53,371 nt of DNA from the NCBI GenBank assembly GCA_030606335.1, contig JAUWGP010000018.1, positions 1-53,371 of the forward strand. The letters are read 5' to 3'. Under the pieces are notes generated by a model, which saw only the letters and a program-made list of their open reading frames with translations, searched no databases and was not told where the DNA came from. Source of the stretch: Caldifarciminota bacterium. GTDB lineage: Bacteria; Hydrothermota; UBA3073. The position numbers and the translations under genes were made by a program. The first letter of the stretch is position 1; the number at the start of each line of letters is the position of its first letter. Below, one piece after another: positions 25,799 through 33,867 of the stretch.

Positions 25799-27130
25799 AT
25801 GAAGAAATGGGTATCCCTTGGTATAGCGGTAGTTCTGGCACTTGTAGTATACTTTGCACCCTTTAAAGGACTTACTGAACCAGCAAGAAGAACCTTTGTA
25901 ATACTTATAGTTGCTGCTACATTATGGATAACAGAAGCTATACCACTCTATGCAACATCATTACTTATAGCTCTACTCGAGGTTTTATTACTGAAGAATG
26001 TCCTTGATATTAGTTATAAGGTTTATATATATCCATTCTTCGACCCTATAATTGTACTCTTCCTTGGAGGATTTTTACTCTCTCGTGCATTGAATAAATA
26101 CGGTATAGATAAACGTATAACAAAGATAATATTAATAAGAACTGGCAACAGCCCCAAAAGAATCCTCCTCGGTATAATGATTGTCTCTGCCTTTCTATCT
26201 ATGTGGATGTCAAATACTGCAACTGCAGCTCTTATGTTGACAGTTGCAATAACTATTATACGCTCTTTACCAGAAAAAGAGCCCTTTAAAATCGCTCTTC
26301 TTCTTGGCATTCCGTTTGCCTGTAATATTGGTGGTATGGCTACTCCAATAGGCACACCTCCCAATGCTATTGCAATAAGCAACCTTGCTCAACTTGGTAT
26401 ATCCATTTCTTTTACAGAATGGATGACAATAGCCCTTCCTGTTGTTATCCTGATACTCTTGATAACATGGTGGCTTCTTTCAACAATGTATAAAAGCAAG
26501 ATTCAAAAAATACCATTTAAAATAGAAAAATTATTGCCTTTGAATATCAAGGACAAGTGGATAATTGCAGTTTTCATTATAACTGTTGGTTTATGGCTTA
26601 CAGGACAGTCCCACGGTATTCCTGCAGGAGTTGTTGCGCTCATTCCAGCTGTAGCCTTTATAGGGAGTGGAATTATAGATAGAAATGATTTCAGGTCACT
26701 GGGATGGGATATACTGATACTTATGGGCGGTGGATTATCACTGGGAGTCGCTATGCAGCAGAGTGGACTTGCTAAATGGATGGTAGGGAGATTTGATGTT
26801 GGTGGTCTTACATCTGAAATACAATTAATGCTTATATTTTCTTTTATAACCGTTATTATGACAACCTTTATATCAAATACATCCACAGCAGCACTCATCT
26901 TACCAATTGCAATAACCATAGGGGTTACACCAACTGCAATAGCTCTCATAACAGCGTTTTCAGCCTCTGTGGCTATGATTCTTCCCATCAGTACTCCTCC
27001 AAATGCTATTGCGTATGGTTCGGGACTACTATCTGTAAAAGACATTGCGAAGACAGGGTTTATTGTAACTATGATATCAATAATTATTATTATATCCTGG
27101 TTATTCATCTTCTCAAGGTTATTGGGATAG
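25799..27130 (+). CDS. SLC13 (DASS) family sodium/anion symporter
   Basis: 443 residues with about 11-12 membrane segments and an inverted repeat architecture. Seen: TLWITEAIPLYATSLLIALLEVLLL, the first SNTATAALML and second SNTSTAALIL signature loops that form the Na+/carboxylate site, and TPIGTPPNAIA and ISTPPNAIAYGSG. It probably imports dicarboxylates such as succinate or malate; phosphate and sulfate are alternatives. The gene follows ptb by 149 bp, a spacer with two small hairpins (CAGTCTAAAGACTG, ACAGCGTTTACGCTGT). Only a weak AGAGA ribosome site is seen. Confidence 0.92.
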   Translation: MKKWVSLGIAVVLALVVYFAPFKGLTEPARRTFVILIVAATLWITEAIPLYATSLLIALLEVLLLKNVLDISYKVYIYPFFDPIIVLFLGGFLLSRALNKYGIDKRITKIILIRTGNSPKRILLGIMIVSAFLSMWMSNTATAALMLTVAITIIRSLPEKEPFKIALLLGIPFACNIGGMATPIGTPPNAIAISNLAQLGISISFTEWMTIALPVVILILLITWWLLSTMYKSKIQKIPFKIEKLLPLNIKDKWIIAVFIITVGLWLTGQSHGIPAGVVALIPAVAFIGSGIIDRNDFRSLGWDILILMGGGLSLGVAMQQSGLAKWMVGRFDVGGLTSEIQLMLIFSFITVIMTTFISNTSTAALILPIAITIGVTPTAIALITAFSASVAMILPISTPPNAIAYGSGLLSVKDIAKTGFIVTMISIIIIISWLFIFSRLLG

Positions 27131-27141
27131 AAGTAGTGAAT

Positions 27142-27197
27142 GTTAGATGTTTAATGTGTAATGTTAAATGTTTAATGTTAGATGTTTAATGTTGAAT
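27142..27197. repeat. heptamer array, eight units (GTTNNAT type)
   Basis: Eight uninterrupted 7-nt units: GTTAGAT, GTTTAAT, GTGTAAT, GTTAAAT, GTTTAAT, GTTAGAT, GTTTAAT, GTTGAAT. All begin GT and end AT. The array opens the 496-bp spacer between the SLC13 gene and the zinc-ribbon gene. Confidence 0.9.
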
Positions 27198-27206
27198 GAA
27201 GTAATA

Positions 27207-27238
27207 GTTAATTAGTTGATTAGTTAATTGGTTGATTA
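27207..27238. repeat. octamer array, four units
   Basis: GTTAATTA, GTTGATTA, GTTAATTG, GTTGATTA in exact 8-nt phase. It lies between two heptamer arrays and shares their GTT start, so it may be the same kind of array with a one-base-longer unit. Confidence 0.85.
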
Positions 27239-27239
27239 G

Positions 27240-27302
27240 GTTGAATGTTACATGTTGGATGTGTAATGCGTAAAGCGTAGGGTGTAGAGCGTATGGCGAA
27301 TG
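27240..27302. repeat. heptamer array, nine units drifting from GTTGAAT to GCGAATG
   Basis: Nine 7-nt units: GTTGAAT, GTTACAT, GTTGGAT, GTGTAAT, GCGTAAA, GCGTAGG, GTGTAGA, GCGTATG, GCGAATG. The sequence changes step by step along the array while the phase is kept for 63 bp. Confidence 0.88.
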
Positions 27303-27311
27303 GAAAACGAC

Positions 27312-27346
27312 TAAATTCTAATTTCTAAAGTCGAATTTCTAATTAA
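27312..27346. repeat. heptamer array, five units (TAATTTC type)
   Basis: TAAATTC, TAATTTC, TAAAGTC, GAATTTC, TAATTAA in 7-nt phase. The TAATTTC word is also part of the array at 17023-17103. Confidence 0.7.
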
Positions 27347-27460
27347 AGACATCAGACCACCCTGTGATGGTAGGAGCAAGCTCCTGCTTGCGAAAAACAA
27401 GTAGTAGCCCTAACTTTTACAGGAGGATAGGTAGGAGCCCCGCCTTGGCGGGGCGATAGA
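27345..27460. repeat. GTAGGAGC hairpin pair
   Basis: Begins with the AGACCACCCTG word shared with 14753. It then has two units that each start GGTAGGAGC: GCAAGC-TCCT-GCTTGC (27376-27391) and CCCCGCC-TT-GGCGGGG (27438-27453). The second stem is the same as at 9856-9872. Probably a dispersed palindromic element inserted among the heptamer arrays. Confidence 0.6.
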
Positions 27461-27480
27461 AATGTGAAATGCTTAATAAC

Positions 27481-27515
27481 GATTAGGGATAAGTGACGAT
27501 TGACAATTGACCTAA
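27481..27515. repeat. heptamer array, five units (GANNNNN type)
   Basis: GATTAGG, GATAAGT, GACGATT, GACAATT, GACCTAA, each starting GA, in 7-nt phase. Between this and the next array are 16 bp with no repeat. Confidence 0.6.
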
Positions 27516-27531
27516 TCTTTTAACATTGTTA

Positions 27532-27566
27532 CTTTCTACTTTTTACTTTTACCTTTTTACTTTTGC
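27532..27566. repeat. heptamer array, five units (CTTTNNN type)
   Basis: CTTTCTA, CTTTTTA, CTTTTAC, CTTTTTA, CTTTTGC in 7-nt phase, a pyrimidine-rich block 60 bp before the next start codon. It resembles the array at 868-902. Confidence 0.75.
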
Positions 27567-27626
27567 CTTGTCTTTTAATACAATAAACTAAATAAACCAG
27601 AATAACTTTTAAAAGTGGAGGTATTT

Positions 27627-27974
27627 ATGGAAACAGTTAAATTTGAATGCTGTCCAAAATGTGATTGTATTCATCTAAAAAACAATGTATATCTGAAAAA
27701 GGGTGAACCAATTATGATCTACGTAGAATGCTCGAAATGTGGATGTTTTGTTGCAAGATATATAGTTAGCAAATATACATCTGATAAACCCTATGAGTCA
27801 TTATTAAAGGAAATGAGAAAGGAGAGATTACCTGGTTCTAGGGGTGCTGCTAAATTAATTGAAGAATTCTCCCAACCAATTGCTGAGAAATTCGAATATA
27901 TCAAAGAGTTGCGTGATAAAATTGACGAAAAAAGAAATGTTGAAGAGATCATAATTGATATAGAAAAAACTTGA
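27627..27974 (+). CDS. small zinc-ribbon-like hypothetical protein
   Basis: 115 residues. Start is METVKFECC, set by GTGGAGG five bases before the ATG; an in-frame GTG four codons earlier is part of that ribosome site. The N-terminal third has paired cysteines (CCPKCDC and later ECSKCGC), which probably bind zinc. The rest is a charged helical tail (SLLKEMRKERLPGSRGAAKLIEEF...). I do not recognise the family. It stands alone in front of the pal promoter. Confidence 0.7.
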   Translation: METVKFECCPKCDCIHLKNNVYLKKGEPIMIYVECSKCGCFVARYIVSKYTSDKPYESLLKEMRKERLPGSRGAAKLIEEFSQPIAEKFEYIKELRDKIDEKRNVEEIIIDIEKT

Positions 27975-27999
27975 CTTTATATTTAATCTGTGGTATAAT
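27971..27999 (+). promoter_or_regulatory. promoter of the pal-tol cluster
   Basis: TTGACT (27971-27976), 17-bp spacer, TATAAT (27994-27999). The -35 box overlaps the TGA stop of the preceding gene. Predicted start near 28006, giving a leader of about 98 nt before pal. Confidence 0.75.
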
Positions 28000-28103
28000 A
28001 ATTTATACCTTTGAAAGTATATATCAAAATGTATTTTTTACTTTTCCAAATTCGCATTAATTGAGTTAGGATTTTCTCACCTATTTACCAAAAAGGGGGG
28101 TAT

Positions 28104-28592
28104 ATGTATAAGAGATTGGCATATGTCATAGCACTAATTATTCCTCTTGCACTTTTAAATTGTGCAAAAAAGGAAATAAAGGTGGTAGAAGAAGAACCCA
28201 TAGTAGAAGAAATCATCGAAATAGTTGTAGAAGAGGAACCTGAAGAAGAGGTGAAAATACCTTTTATATTATCCAGAATCCACTTCAACTATGATAAATA
28301 CGATGTAAGACCTGAAGATGCAAAGATTCTCGAAAAGAACGTAGAGGTTTTAAAGGTTTATCCTGATGCAAGGGTAATTATAGAAGGTCATTGTGATGAA
28401 AGAGGAACAAACGAATATAACCTTGCACTTGGGGAGAAGAGAGCAAATTCAGCAAAAGATTATCTAATAATGCTTGGTATCTCAAAAGATAGAATGTCTA
28501 CAATTAGCTATGGTGAGGAAAAACCCTTTGACCTTGGTCATAATGAAAATGCATGGTCGAAGAACAGAAGAGCAGAGTTTGTAAGAAAATAG
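28104..28592 (+). CDS. pal: peptidoglycan-associated lipoprotein Pal
   Basis: 162 residues: lipoprotein signal ending LALLNC (Cys16), an acidic Glu/Val-rich linker (residues 20-50), and an OmpA-like peptidoglycan-binding domain (IHFNYDKYDVRPEDAKIL, ARVIIEGHCDERGTNEYNLALGEKRA, ISYGEEKP, WSKNRRAEF) with the conserved Asp and Arg that hold diaminopimelate. It ties the outer membrane to the cell wall. GGGGGG precedes the ATG at short spacing. First gene of pal-cpoB-tolQ-tolR. Confidence 0.93.
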   Translation: MYKRLAYVIALIIPLALLNCAKKEIKVVEEEPIVEEIIEIVVEEEPEEEVKIPFILSRIHFNYDKYDVRPEDAKILEKNVEVLKVYPDARVIIEGHCDERGTNEYNLALGEKRANSAKDYLIMLGISKDRMSTISYGEEKPFDLGHNENAWSKNRRAEFVRK

Positions 28593-28692
28593 CCCAAAAT
28601 TAACCTTCTAAAACATCTAAATCATCCAGTATTTCGGTTTACTATTTTAGTAATTAGAGAGGAGTATAGATTGTAGCTTTTCGGAATAAGCT

Positions 28693-29340
28693 ATGAGAAA
28701 CAAGCCAATATACCTTACCATTCTACTTCTATTTTTAAGTTGCGCTGTGAGAGACACGGTGAATCGTATTGATACAAAATTGGATAGAATTGAAGCAAGT
28801 AACATGAGATTTGAAGATGCGATTCAACAACTCGACAGTCTAACAAATGAGGAAATAAAACTTATTATACGATTCAGAGCAGAACAGACTGCAACCTTAG
28901 TCCAATTTAGAGAAGATATAGAATCTACCAGGAATGCTATTAATGAGCTATCTGGAATACATATTAAGCAGAAAAGAGATACATCAATTCTTTCGGATGT
29001 ATATTCAATAGCCTATTCTGATTATCTACAGGGCAATTATGACCTCGCCTTATCCGGTTTTCTCATGTATATAAAATCTGTTCCTAATCTCGATGAGACA
29101 AGATATCTACTTGGGGCATGCTATTATGAAAAAAATGATTTCTTAAATGCGATAAAGTCTCTCCTTTTGGTTATTCAGGATTACCCAGATAGTAAAAGAA
29201 CTCCTTCGGCTATATATAAGATAGGAAGGATACACGAAACAATGGGTGATACACTCTCTGCAAACCAATATTTTGAGATGCTACTAAAAGATTATCATGA
29301 TTCAGAAGAGGCAAAACTTCTAATTGGCAGTGAAAAATAA
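28693..29340 (+). CDS. cpoB: CpoB/YbgF-like lipoprotein with TPR repeats
   Basis: 215 residues: lipobox LFLSC, a coiled-coil segment (DTKLDRIEASNMRFEDAIQQLDSL), then three TPR units (YSIAYSDYLQGNYDLALSGFLMYIKSVP; YLLGACYYEKNDFLNAIKSLLLVIQDYPDSKRTPSAIYKIGRIHETMGDTL in pieces). This coiled coil plus TPR layout and the place between pal and tolQ match CpoB, which coordinates Tol-Pal with PBP1B. In other diderms cpoB follows pal, as here. Confidence 0.83.
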   Translation: MRNKPIYLTILLLFLSCAVRDTVNRIDTKLDRIEASNMRFEDAIQQLDSLTNEEIKLIIRFRAEQTATLVQFREDIESTRNAINELSGIHIKQKRDTSILSDVYSIAYSDYLQGNYDLALSGFLMYIKSVPNLDETRYLLGACYYEKNDFLNAIKSLLLVIQDYPDSKRTPSAIYKIGRIHETMGDTLSANQYFEMLLKDYHDSEEAKLLIGSEK

Positions 29341-29350
29341 TTAGTATTTC

Positions 29351-30046
29351 ATGTTAGGCATATTAATTAAAACTACTCTTGGCTCCACTTTTATTTCCTC
29401 GGGCTGGATTGGGAGGATAGTTGTTATAATCCTTTTTCTACTTTCCATATGGTCCTGGGCTGTGTTTATATTCAAATACAGATTATACAAGCGAACAGAA
29501 AAAGATGACAAAGATTTCCTTGATATTTTGAATGAAAAATTGACTGTTAAACAGATTCATGATATATCAAAGGAATTTAATGGTCCTACTACAAGAATAC
29601 TGCATAAAGGATGGATTGCTGCTCAACAATCTTCCGAAAGCGAAACAATCATAATAAATACGAAATCAGCTATGAAGAGGAGAGCAGCAGAAGAAATTTC
29701 AGAACTTGAATCACATCTTCCGTTTCTTGCCACAATCGTAACAGTAAGTCCATTCCTCGGGCTTTTTGGAACCGTATGGGGAATAATGAGAGCATTCATC
29801 GATATTAAGACATACGGTTCTGCTCATATAATGGTAATAGCTCCCGGAATCGCAGAATCACTCATTACAACTGCCATTGGTTTATGTGTTGCTATACCCG
29901 CTGTTATTTTCTATAATTATCTAGCAACCAAGACAAGAAGATTTGTTGATAGTATTGACAATTTCATACTTGAGATAGAAGAAAGAATGAGAAGAGAAAT
30001 TAGTGAATCTTCACCAATTATCTCTTCTAATTCCAATAACAAATGA
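29351..30046 (+). CDS. tolQ: TolQ/ExbB proton-channel protein
   Basis: 231 residues with three membrane helices (VVIILFLLSIWSWAVFIF; LPFLATIVTVSPFLGLFGTVWGIMRAF; GIAESLITTAIGLCVAIPAVIFYNYL). The conserved GLFGTVWGIM and TAIGLxVAIPAV segments are diagnostic. It forms the inner-membrane pentamer that couples proton flow to the Tol or Ton machine. The tolR start overlaps its stop by 4 bp. Tol rather than Exb is inferred from pal and cpoB next to it. Confidence 0.92.
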   Translation: MLGILIKTTLGSTFISSGWIGRIVVIILFLLSIWSWAVFIFKYRLYKRTEKDDKDFLDILNEKLTVKQIHDISKEFNGPTTRILHKGWIAAQQSSESETIIINTKSAMKRRAAEEISELESHLPFLATIVTVSPFLGLFGTVWGIMRAFIDIKTYGSAHIMVIAPGIAESLITTAIGLCVAIPAVIFYNYLATKTRRFVDSIDNFILEIEERMRREISESSPIISSNSNNK

Positions 30047-30429
30047 TATATAAACCCCGCAGTATATCAAGTATAAACATCACATCCCTTGTTGATGTGA
30101 GTTTAACTATACTTGTAATATTCATACTTTCTGCTCCTCTTCTCCAATCTGGTCTCGATATACAATTACCCCAAACAGCTGTTACTAATTATAAGGCAGA
30201 GGAAGGTTTGACCATAAGTATTACCAAACAGAAGAAGGTCTTTATAAATGGAACAGAAATACAAAGACCCCATAAAGAGCTTATGCCGATACTAACTTCC
30301 TCAAATAAAAAGGTTTACATAAAGGGGGATAAGGACGTACCATACGGATTTGTTATGGAGATGATTGGTCTTATTAAATCTGCAGGTATAGAGGATGTAG
30401 GTCTTATATCAGAGCCGAGAAGAAGATAG
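30043..30429 (+). CDS. tolR: TolR/ExbD transport protein
   Basis: 128 residues: N-terminal membrane helix containing the proton-carrying Asp (NITSLVDVSLTILVIFILSAP, Asp18 in LVDV), LDIQLPQTA, then a periplasmic domain with a VYIKGDKDVPYGFVMEMIGLIKSAGIEDVGLIS ending seen in pieces. Complete. Translationally coupled to tolQ through an ATGA overlap. No tolA or tolB follows. Confidence 0.92.
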   Translation: MIYKPRSISSINITSLVDVSLTILVIFILSAPLLQSGLDIQLPQTAVTNYKAEEGLTISITKQKKVFINGTEIQRPHKELMPILTSSNKKVYIKGDKDVPYGFVMEMIGLIKSAGIEDVGLISEPRRR

Positions 30430-30581
30430 GATTGTCAATATAATTAACAGGCGACCTCTTTGGTTCTCTGTTAAAAAGAAAATAATATATTTTAATCAGA
30501 GTAATCTTTAATGCACTAAGAGTGTTGTGTAGTTTATATCTGAGTAATCAGGTATAATGAATATTATACTAGGAGGTAAAG

Positions 30582-30980
30582 ATGACTTGGAAGAACTGCT
30601 GTATCTGTCTTGTTTCAATACTGATACTTACAGGTCTTGCTTATGCTCAGGAAGAAAGCGGACTCAGTATTACTGATATGAAATTCTGCACAGATGTCCA
30701 GGATAGAGAACCAATTGGAATTGATAGTATATTCAGCAGTACAGCTGAGCAGATATACTGCTTTACTCTAATTGAGGACGCAGAAGATACTACATTTGTT
30801 TCACATGTGTGGTACTTCAATGATGAGAAGATTGCCGAGGTTTCTCTAAAAATAGGACCTGCTCGCTGGAGAACCTGGAGTTCAAAGAAGATCATGAAGG
30901 AATGGGTAGGTAAATGGAGGGTAGATATAGTTTTAGGTGATATTATACTTCGTTCTGAAGAATTCCATGTTCAGGATTAG
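30582..30980 (+). CDS. secreted DUF2914 domain protein
   Basis: 132 residues: signal peptide (cleavage likely after LAYAQ, about residue 23), then a single compact domain with VSHVWYFNDEKIAEVSLKIGPARWRTWSSKKI and GKWRVDIVLGDIILRSEEFHV. This pattern is DUF2914, a beta-rich extracytoplasmic domain of unknown role. A strong AGGAGG site precedes the ATG. A TATAAT at 30553 could be a -10 box, but no good -35 box is at the right distance. Confidence 0.82.
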   Translation: MTWKNCCICLVSILILTGLAYAQEESGLSITDMKFCTDVQDREPIGIDSIFSSTAEQIYCFTLIEDAEDTTFVSHVWYFNDEKIAEVSLKIGPARWRTWSSKKIMKEWVGKWRVDIVLGDIILRSEEFHVQD

Positions 30981-30989
30981 TACTGGTTA

Positions 30990-31640
30990 ATGAAAATAAG
31001 CGACAGAGTACACTCCATAGAACTATTTCACAATAGGTCCTATCTAATAGTAGATAAAAGACTTACACTAATAGATACAGGATTTCCAGGTAGAGCAAAT
31101 AAAATACTAAAATACATAAAGAAAATTGGTAGAAACGAATCAGAACTCGAACTGATAATATTAACTCATCATCATATAGACCATCGTGGAAGTGCACGTA
31201 AACTCAAACAGCTTACACATACAAAAATCGCTGCCCACAAAGAAGATGTACCGTATATTGAAGGCAGAAAATTCTCTTCTGAAGACGCCCTGACCATTGA
31301 GAGTAAGATAACTTTTTTGATGGCGGATATATTTTTTAGAAAAGAAAATGTAGAGGTAGACATTGAATTAGAAGATGGTGATGTGATATCAGATTTAGAG
31401 ATTATTCATACACCTGGACACACAAAGGGTAGTATATGTCTATATGACAAGGCAGAAAAATTAATTTTTACTGGAGACATTACAATGCCACAGCTTGGAA
31501 AAATGTTGAGAAGAAATCGCTACTCTTATGATTGGCAGAAACATCTCTCTTCCCTTATGAGAATAAAGGAGATTGACTTTAAAGGATTTCTCCCTACTGA
31601 TGGGAAAATGTTTATAAATCACTCTTACCGATTAAAATAA
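30990..31640 (+). CDS. metallo-beta-lactamase-fold hydrolase
   Basis: 216 residues: LTHHHIDHRGSARKL (HxHxDH metal motif, in the order HHHIDH), HTPGHTKGSICLYD (third ligand His) and LIFTGDI (bridging Asp). These are the glyoxalase II-type zinc/iron ligands. The substrate is unknown; the size suits a generic MBL hydrolase. It follows the DUF2914 gene by 9 bp and is probably in the same transcript. Confidence 0.88.
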   Translation: MKISDRVHSIELFHNRSYLIVDKRLTLIDTGFPGRANKILKYIKKIGRNESELELIILTHHHIDHRGSARKLKQLTHTKIAAHKEDVPYIEGRKFSSEDALTIESKITFLMADIFFRKENVEVDIELEDGDVISDLEIIHTPGHTKGSICLYDKAEKLIFTGDITMPQLGKMLRRNRYSYDWQKHLSSLMRIKEIDFKGFLPTDGKMFINHSYRLK

Positions 31641-31698
31641 TGATTTTTCTCCATTCATAGTTAGTGCTGTATAGAATAAGGTGTGTTACATTTTAGAG

Positions 31699-31752
31699 GT
31701 AGTCGCAACCTTCAGGTTGCGTTGTAATTAGCAGGCTGAAGCCTGCGCCTAC
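31699..31752. repeat. palindromic element with two inner hairpins
   Basis: GTAGTCGCAACCTTCAGGTTGC and GCAGGCTGAAGCCTGC are two stems; the outer ends GTAGNNGC and GCNNCTAC are also inverted. It lies in the 251-bp spacer between the MBL gene and the phosphoesterase gene, where I see nothing else. Similar CTTCAGCCTG palindromes are common dispersed repeats in environmental bacterial genomes. Confidence 0.65.
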
Positions 31753-31891
31753 CATATTCTGAAAAAAGTCGGTTATGAATCCTTGCCCTACGATTTAATA
31801 CTCCTCTGAATAAATCAGGTAAAATTGAACCAGGTGTTATTTGATACAATAGGAATTCGTACTATGTTTAAAATTATACAAGGAGTTTACT

Positions 31892-33652
31892 ATGTCGAAG
31901 TATATTCCATTAAAGATGTCTTTTATAATCCTATTTTTTATTCTTATCACTGGTTGTGTCCATTTAGGTGCTGAAGTTACCAAACTAAGTGAATGCCCAA
32001 TACGTTTTGCTATTATTGGTGATCGAACCGGTGGTCATACACCTGGGATATATGGCCAAATAGTGGAGGAAATAGAAAGGCTAAAACCAGATTTTGTTTT
32101 GACAGTTGGTGATATGATTGAAGGATATACGGATGATACAACTGTTGTTATCAGTCAATGGGAGGAATATGATTCATTAATTGTTCCTCTCACAATGCCT
32201 ATTTATTTCACACCTGGTAATCATGATATATGGGACGATGTTTCTCGAGAGTTATATAAACGTTTTATAGACAAACCATACTATTCCTTTGATATAAGAG
32301 ATTTGCATTTTATTATTCTCGATAACAGTTGTTGGCAATCAAGTACAGAGCTTCCAGAAGAACAGATTAACTGGTTAATTAATGACTTATACGAACATCA
32401 AAATGCCGCATATACTATTGTCTTTTATCACAAACCCTTCTGGTACGAAACAACAGCAGATAACAAAGCGGACACTCTACACAATCTGTTCCGTGATTTT
32501 GGCGTAGATGCAGTATTTACAGGTCATTATCATATTTATTTTAGTGGAAGATTCGATGATATTCTCTATACTGGTGTAGGAAGTTCAGGAGGTGGTTGTG
32601 ACCCGGGTCCAACCGGTATAGAATACCATTTTATGTGGGTAACAGTAGATGAAGAAGGTATTTCAATAGCACCAATTAAAATGGATGCAGTTCTAGCATG
32701 GGAGGATATTACTACTGCAGACCTGAAATTTATTTACAAAATATATTTTTTAGGGATGGCTTTCGATAAATCTCTACCAGTAGGTGAAGACCTTAATATT
32801 ATGGAAACTGAATTAGAGGTTAATATTAACAATCTATCAGATTTTACACTCGATGACACCATACATTGGGAAGTATCTGAGGGATGGTTTGTGGAACCTG
32901 AGAATATTCCAGTAAAGATTACAGGAAATGATATGAACACTTTTAAATTCAGGGTAAAGAATGAAGGAGCTCTTTATCCAGTTCCAACGCTCTCTTTAAA
33001 CTTTCCCTATTCTAAAGGTAAAAGTTATAAGATAGAAAAATCACTTACTGTTGCTCGAAAGACATACTGCAATCAGGTGTTAACTCCACCTGTAATCGAT
33101 GGTAAGATATCTGAGACAATATGGAAGAATCCCATTTCGAAACTCTTTAAATGGGATGGAAGTCAAATGATAATTGACTCTGTGTATTTCTACTTTTCTC
33201 ATAATGATAGTAATATATATCTCGCTGCACATTGCAAGGAATCGAAAATAGATTCTATTTTTGCTACTGTTGTCGACCATGATGGTGCAATTTACGCAGA
33301 GGATTGTGTGGGTTATTTCTTACAACCAGATATAGACAGAGGAATAGTATATCAGATATATTTTAACCCACTTGGGGCAGTATTTGACCAGAAGATAGAA
33401 AAAAGTCCAGATGGAGAAATCGATTATGATAGAACCTGGGATGGAACCTATGAAGTTGCAACAACAAAAGGCGATGATTTTTGGAGTATTGAGGCGCGTA
33501 TTCCTATAAGCCAGTTTGAGGTTGAATTAAAATCTGGACAGAGGTGGGGAATCAATTTCAGGCGTAAACAGAAAAGATTCAACAGTACAGCCGACTGGCA
33601 AACACCTATAAACTATGACCCAGATACTTACGGAGTTCTGATAATGGAATGA
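31892..33652 (+). CDS. lipoprotein metallophosphoesterase with C-terminal CBM9-like domain
   Basis: 586 residues. Lipobox ILITGC (Cys22). Residues about 35-265 are a calcineurin-like phosphoesterase with all metal motifs: AIIGDRTGG, TVGDMIEG, TPGNHDIWDD, VFYHKPFWYE, VFTGHYHIYFSG. Residues about 290-400 are beta-rich. From about 405 a CBM9-like domain begins (PPVIDGKISETIWKNPI...YFYFSHNDSNIYLAAHCKE...RWGINFRRKQKR). It is probably a surface- or periplasm-facing enzyme that binds glycans; the phosphoester substrate is unknown. AAGGAG precedes the ATG. Confidence 0.88.
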   Translation: MSKYIPLKMSFIILFFILITGCVHLGAEVTKLSECPIRFAIIGDRTGGHTPGIYGQIVEEIERLKPDFVLTVGDMIEGYTDDTTVVISQWEEYDSLIVPLTMPIYFTPGNHDIWDDVSRELYKRFIDKPYYSFDIRDLHFIILDNSCWQSSTELPEEQINWLINDLYEHQNAAYTIVFYHKPFWYETTADNKADTLHNLFRDFGVDAVFTGHYHIYFSGRFDDILYTGVGSSGGGCDPGPTGIEYHFMWVTVDEEGISIAPIKMDAVLAWEDITTADLKFIYKIYFLGMAFDKSLPVGEDLNIMETELEVNINNLSDFTLDDTIHWEVSEGWFVEPENIPVKITGNDMNTFKFRVKNEGALYPVPTLSLNFPYSKGKSYKIEKSLTVARKTYCNQVLTPPVIDGKISETIWKNPISKLFKWDGSQMIIDSVYFYFSHNDSNIYLAAHCKESKIDSIFATVVDHDGAIYAEDCVGYFLQPDIDRGIVYQIYFNPLGAVFDQKIEKSPDGEIDYDRTWDGTYEVATTKGDDFWSIEARIPISQFEVELKSGQRWGINFRRKQKRFNSTADWQTPINYDPDTYGVLIME

Positions 33653-33668
33653 AAACTACAGATTATTT

Positions 33669-33689
33669 ACAGGGATAACCTATCCCTGT
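33669..33689. repeat. 9-bp perfect hairpin after the phosphoesterase gene
   Basis: ACAGGGATA-ACC-TATCCCTGT, 18 bp past the stop codon. It is followed by an A-run, not a T-run, so it does not look like a standard terminator on the plus strand. It may be a 3' end stabiliser or part of a dispersed element, since CCCTGTTGAA recurs at about 33824. Confidence 0.55.
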
Positions 33690-33867
33690 TGAAAAAAACA
33701 ATCTCTTTAAGTTCCTCTCCATTCCATGCGGATTCTACACATACAGGTCTTTAGATGGAACGGATATTGAGATAAAGAAAGTTTTTTAAATAAGAATATA
33801 GTCTCTTAAGAGTCTCGTACAAGTCCCTGTTGAACAAGTTCTTTTAAAAATAAAAAAGGAGGCACAA

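Noticed and set aside
30553-30558. Promoter for the DUF2914 gene
   Set aside because: TATAAT is present, but no acceptable -35 hexamer lies 16-18 bp upstream; not listed as a feature.
33669-33689. Rho-independent terminator after the phosphoesterase gene
   Set aside because: The stem is perfect but is followed by A residues rather than T, and the stem is AT-mixed; kept only as a hairpin.
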